A stretch of DNA of 64,000 nt from Undaria pinnatifida. Taxonomy: Eukaryota > Sar > Phaeophyceae > Laminariales > Alariaceae. This document shows, piece after piece, positions 52,301-58,300 of the stretch. Each line of letters opens with the position of its first letter. Positions within the stretch are counted from its first letter, which is position 1. The stretch covers positions 12,960,011 to 13,024,010 of the forward strand of contig JABAKD010000007.1 of NCBI GenBank assembly GCA_012845835.1, given 5' to 3'. The notes beneath the pieces are model-generated. The model saw nothing but the letters and a program-made list of their open reading frames with translations, made no database searches and was not told where the DNA came from. Both the position numbers and the translations under genes were made by a program.

Positions 52301-55300
52301 GATCGAAGATTTCGTCGAAACTCATCTTTGCAAGCCGTGTGTGATACTCCGATCGCGCGCATTACGAGTTGTGTGTCCTCATTAAGGATATAGGTCGGCG
52401 ACTCCCCTTACAACTACAGTGTAGCTATCAGGGTCAACAGTATGATTTTAGTCAGTCTGTGCGCGGAAACTATAAAACCCGTTTCTGAGGGGGACAAAAT
52501 CTGACATATATAGTAGCAGAGTTACACAGTCGGTACAGGAACTCATCGCCGGACTGTCTTCGTCCGTGGGAATCGATCTCCGAAGGTTGAGCCTATTAGT
52601 CAGCGGACGGAAAACAAATGTTGCAGCACGCTGTCTATGTTGTTATTGGCGGCGAAGGTGTTTGTGGTGGCGATGGTGTCGGTGTTGGTGTTGGTGTTGT
52701 TGTCGGTATTGTAGCTAGCATGTGGTCGCTATGATCATTGCTTTCTCATCGTTTTGGTCGTTGATAACCGTAAGGCTGCGGCGTGGGATACGCGTGCGGC
52801 GGCTGCTGTGCGTCGTTGATGTTGGTGATGAACTGTTGTCGACGTCATTACAACGCTTACAGCTGCGACACCGCCAGCAGCTACAGTGCGGCCACCATGA
52901 CAGCTACGGCAAACAGGTACCCAACAGAAACGCGCCAGGCGTACCTGCACTTCGAGACAGAGCCGAATGCCCTCGTCGTATTTTCCCAGCTTCCAAAGGC
53001 CGTTCGCCTTCAGGGCCTTGGTCGTCAACCATCTCTCTACGTCTCGCTGCTCGCACAGTCTCACCTGGATGGGTCGCCGCAAGGCGGGGGGTATGGGATA
53101 AGGTTGGGAACCGGGTAAGGATGTAAAGAAGACGAGGGAGAACGGTCCCGGACTACTTTGTCAACCACTTGACCGGCAGACCAGTCGACGACCGACCGGC
53201 CAACCAACCGACCGACAAGACGGATCGATCGAACGACTATTGGACAATTTGGCCGAATCGTAGGAATAATTGACCTACCAACCAACCAACAAATTGTTTT
53301 GTTCACGCGATCCACCGAACGACCGAACCATGTATCAAGCGACCGACCTATCGACGGAACGCGACCGACCGACCGACCGACCGACCGACCGACCTACTTG
53401 CCGACCGGTCAACTGATCGCAAGATCGTTCCACAGAACTGAGGACGGACTCTGACTACCTACATACCTACCTACAGAAAGACACGCTGACCGACCTACCC
53501 TACCTACAGACTGACACGCTGACCGACCTACCGAGTGATCGACAGACCAATCGGCCGACCAACCGGCAGAATTCGATCGACTTAACGACCGGCCGGCCAC
53601 TCAACCAACTGAAGCGCAATCGACAGACCCATCGGGCAACCGATAGAGCCCGACTGCGCGATCGTACGACCAAGGGATCGAAACGTCACGTTTTTACCGT
53701 AACGAGGACGGAATTGGATCTACCGGCCGACCGGCAGATCAAACGACCTGCCTACCGAGGGAGTGCAACCGAACGACCAACCGACCGATCGGTCATCTGA
53801 GCAAGCAGATCAATCGCCCGACCGACCGACCGATGCACCGACGGGATCTGACAGACCGACCAGCCAATGGATTGTCCGACGTATTGACGGAGCCCGACTG
53901 ACCAAACGAGCGAAGAAGTGATCGATTGGCCCTTTTAATTGGATCGAGGATGGCACTGCGCCTACCGATCGACCGACCGACCAAGCGACTTACCTACCGA
54001 CGGAATGCGATCGAATGACCGAAAAACTAATCAACCACCTGAGCTGCAGACCAGTCGACCGACTTACCTCCGGAACCCAACCGATTGACCGACCGACCGA
54101 TTGACCGACCGACCGATCAACCAACCAACTTTCACACCAATCGATCGACCGATCGACGGACCGACGAAACCCGAAGGCCCGACTGAACGAGTAACTGATC
54201 AACAGGCCCTTTTTCGACCGAACCAAGGGTCGAATTGGACCTGGCGCCCAACCGATCGACCAAGCGACCTTCTTACCGACAAGGATTAGGCGACCGACCG
54301 ACCGACCGACCAACCGACAGACATATCGAAAAAACACACAGTTGCGGCATAACTCACCGCTTGGCGCCAATTCCCTCTGCCCCCGAGGCCCAGCCCAAAG
54401 AAGATTTATTGTGCGCAAATTTTGAGTTCCGTTCGGATGCAAATTCAGCCCATGCCACATTCCATTCCGATTCGGCACATTCCGATTTCCATTCCGGTTC
54501 AGTCCATTCGGATTACGAATCGAAACATGGTTGGTTACAATGCAACGAATGAAAACGCCGTGCGGAGGGTGCGGAGGGGTTCGGACGCCGGAGGATGTAT
54601 GCGGTCAGGGGAAGGGCGGAGTGGGGGGAGGTGGTGGGGCGGGGGGGGTGGTGGAGGGGGACGTGGGCGGCGGCGGGGGGTGGGGGATAGGGGTTCTCGG
54701 GAGGCGGCGTGGGGGTAGGAGACTGAGGGGGGGGGGGGCACAAAGCGTAGTGAGAACAAAAGCCAAGTTTTCATCAAACGATGCGGTTTGGTGCGCCGTT
54801 TAGAATCAAGAATCAAACCGCGACCATGGGCCAGGGGACTCGTTCAGGCAAGCTATACACACGGTCGGCGATACTACGTGAGTTCTGCAAGTAATGCAAG
54901 GATAGGCAACGTAGGAGCTATGCAAGTTGTGCAGGCCATGCAAGCTATGCAAGCTATGTAACGTGGACAAGGTTTGCAAGGTGTGCAAGCTGCTATGCAA
55001 GCTATGCAATCTGGATCTCACTAACTTCAGAATAACGGCTTCACAAAATTCTCGTTTATTTTGGCAATCTCAGCCCGGGTTTCTCACAAACTTCAGTATA
55101 ACAACTCTAAAACGAATTATTTCCTGTTAATCCGGAACTTCAGTAGACTTCAACATGCTTGCTTCCTCGAAAATTTCAGCCTGGGTTTCTCACAAACCTC
55201 GACATTTCTTAGCTTCTTGCTAATGCCTAACTTCAGTACAACGAATTCGGAACAATCGTGTTTCCTTGTAAATGTCAGCCTGGCTGTCTCACAAATTTCA

Positions 55301-58300
55301 GTATAATGACACCACAGATATTTCCTTTCCCCGTTACTCCCAGCAAGACTTTATTATTTACTCATTTTCTTGAAAGAAAAAAACATGAGGTGTCTTGGTG
55401 TCTTGTACTGCTTGCCTTTCGTGGTTGTGCTCGCTTTCTTGCCTTGTACTGGTGCTTGTGTCGTCTACACTTTTCATTTCTATTTTATATTTCTGATCAT
55501 CCCATCTTTTGTGTTGGCACGTTTCATTTCTTCTTCTCCCTCCCTAGGCGAAGCTCAGATCAAGCGTCACTAAGCAGGCTTTTCTCCCCCCCTTGCCACT
55601 ACGGTACGCGCCTTGATTTTCAGCACTGTCTTCCCTCGTCAACTCACGTCGAATGGCGCACTACGTCCTCCCCAGAACAAAATACCCCAAAAGAACCCAG
55701 CCTGAGACTTCCTGTAATGTAGGTAAGAAACTCGGGAGCCGTTACAGTAGTGATACTCGAAAAAGGCGGTCGTAAGAAGGCGATATACCTGAATATGGCG
55801 AATATGGCCGTATCCCTGAGTAAAATCGACAGGCACGACTGAAACCTGAGGCACGGCAGCACCCCGCCTTGTTCACGGCTGGTCGCTCGATAGAGCGGTC
55901 TACAGCCTTATCGAGGGCGGTTAAGGCCTCCATATCTGTGCAGCCACCCTCAGCCGGTAACTATTCATAACGAACCCAATACCCGCATTGCGCTATCTGC
56001 GCTATTAGTGGAAGAAAATTACTGCTTCCAACAAGGCATTAATGGGGGACTCGCACACTACCCCCTTATTCGGGGACCACTACTGTATCACCTGTATACG
56101 GTACTTGTATACTTGGTGCACGGTATACGAACGATGTACCCCTCTGTCCGGAAATATAAGCACCATTTTGTTTCAGTAGTAATGTTCAAAGGTTGCTTAT
56201 ACTTACGGACAGAGTGGTACCAAATTTAGTGTGGAGTACACTTTTTGCCAAATAACGCCCGTTTCTAACGAGCATGAAACCTGCCAGGAATCGTGCGATA
56301 AAAACCACGACCTTTTCGCGAATCCTGATAATTGTCAGGAACCCGGACTTCGAATCATTTTGACATTTTCCATAAAAACTGATGTCCGGATTCTTGACAA
56401 CTTTTTTAAACATTTTTTAACGTGGCATTTCAAAATTTTAAAAAAGTCAGGAATCTTGCCATAATTGTCACGATTCGTGACATTTTTGCGTTCGTTAGGA
56501 ACGACCCTAAGAAATGTAGAAGGGATCAGTACCCGGTTTCTCATAGAGCGCTCATCCTGCATGTCAGGTACCGGTGGCATGCCAGGTACCGGTGGCATGC
56601 CAGGTACCGGTGGCATGCCAGGTACCGGTGGCTATACTCTCGCACCGCTGCTGCTGCTGCTGCTGTTGCTGCTCTCCGTAAGGTGCGGTCGCAAGCTGCA
56701 ATTACGGAGTATCGGACACCCAATAAGAAACAACGTTCAGCAGTAGTGGTCTTTCTATAGTATAGAGCCGGTATGTGCACTATAGAGGGGAAAACCGGCA
56801 CTATAACGGCAATTACTGCTCCACTCCGCATACTGCCACTACTGGCTGTTCCAACTTCGTGCCAAGGGAATTAACAGGCACTATAGCGGGCAACCGGCAC
56901 CACTGAACCAGCACTACAGAGGGATCACCACTGTAATAAGGAGGGGAAGCTGAAACTGACAGAAATATAAGAAACACGGAAGCCGTTACGCTGAAGGTAA
57001 TGTACCTGGTCGAACATACTCTCCGCCAAATAGCCTGGGCCAGTGCCAAATTTTCTCAATAGGTGTCATGCACTGCTGCATACCAGGTGCGGGTCAATTG
57101 TACTCTCTGCATACATCGGACAGGTCCGGTCCCAGTTCATAATCTGTTGATCTGGGCAGACAGGACCCTGGTCTATACGATTCGCATGGCCTGTAGATCA
57201 AAATGCCGGGGAGCCGAAAAATCAGGATGAATCTAGAATCTAGAACAGTTTTCCAGGGTTGGATGTGTACTGCATAGATCCTGCACCACATACCATGACG
57301 ACAGATATACCATACGAATAACATTCTAACCCTTTGGCAACTCCTGAAAATATTTTACTTGAATTCCAAGAGTTGTGTCCACATGTCGGGCGGGCGGTGC
57401 CAAAAATTCAAGGGTTATTTCAAGACCTACTGTTGTACGAGCTGATCTGTCCGATATATGTGCTCGCTGCTCGGCTGCTTCGTGGAAGGTGAGGCCGAAA
57501 GCTGCAACTGAGACGACCAAGAGGTCCCGTGCGACCGGCACAGTAGCAGCAGGCCTTCTTTGAGCAGCCTGTCAAAGTGGTGGCTTTCGCGCAGAACGCA
57601 CAAGGCTGCTGCAATGTATTCCCTATCTTCCCCCTCTAGGGCCTGAGGGCATAGTTTTATCCAATTTTTGTTTTGGTCATTATTGGCCAGAACCTGTTTC
57701 CTGGATTGGATGTGCACTGCATAGATCTTGCACTACATACCATGACGACAGATGTACGATCATCTACAGTAGATCGTGACCAGTCCGATGTATGCGCTCC
57801 ATGCACTGCTGCTGTGTGTCAGGGTGAGGTCGAATGCTGCAATTAAGGAAACTATCCATGAGGTCTCGTGCGATAAGCAGCAGGCCTTCTTTGAGCAAAG
57901 TGGTGGCTTTCGCGCAGAACGCACAAGGCTGCAGCAATGCATTCCCAATCCCCCCACGACCATTTGGTGGTCATTTAATTTTTGCCACGATTGGCTCTGC
58001 TATGTAGGTGGCATAAGTAAAGATGCAAGTTGATTTTGTCGGCATAGGGCCCCCCACCATATTCGTAGGTGGACCTTGTACGTAAACTCGGGGTGTCGTC
58101 ATAGCACGGGTAGTAGATGGAGCCGCTAGGGCTTCGGAGGGGTCACTTCTTGCACTTGAGAGTCCCAAAACCATCCCTGCACTAATTCCAAGTAAATTTC
58201 CCCACAAGCGGGTTTCAGTTGTGGAGGGGGTAACCCCTTTTGAACCCCGAAATCCCTCCCTATACTAACTTCAAGTAAATTTGTCCCCCAAAAGGATTTC

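Noticed and set aside
53061..54552. Ser/Val/Gly/Arg frames on the minus strand
   Set aside because: CCGA tetranucleotide array; no domain and all frames are similarly open.
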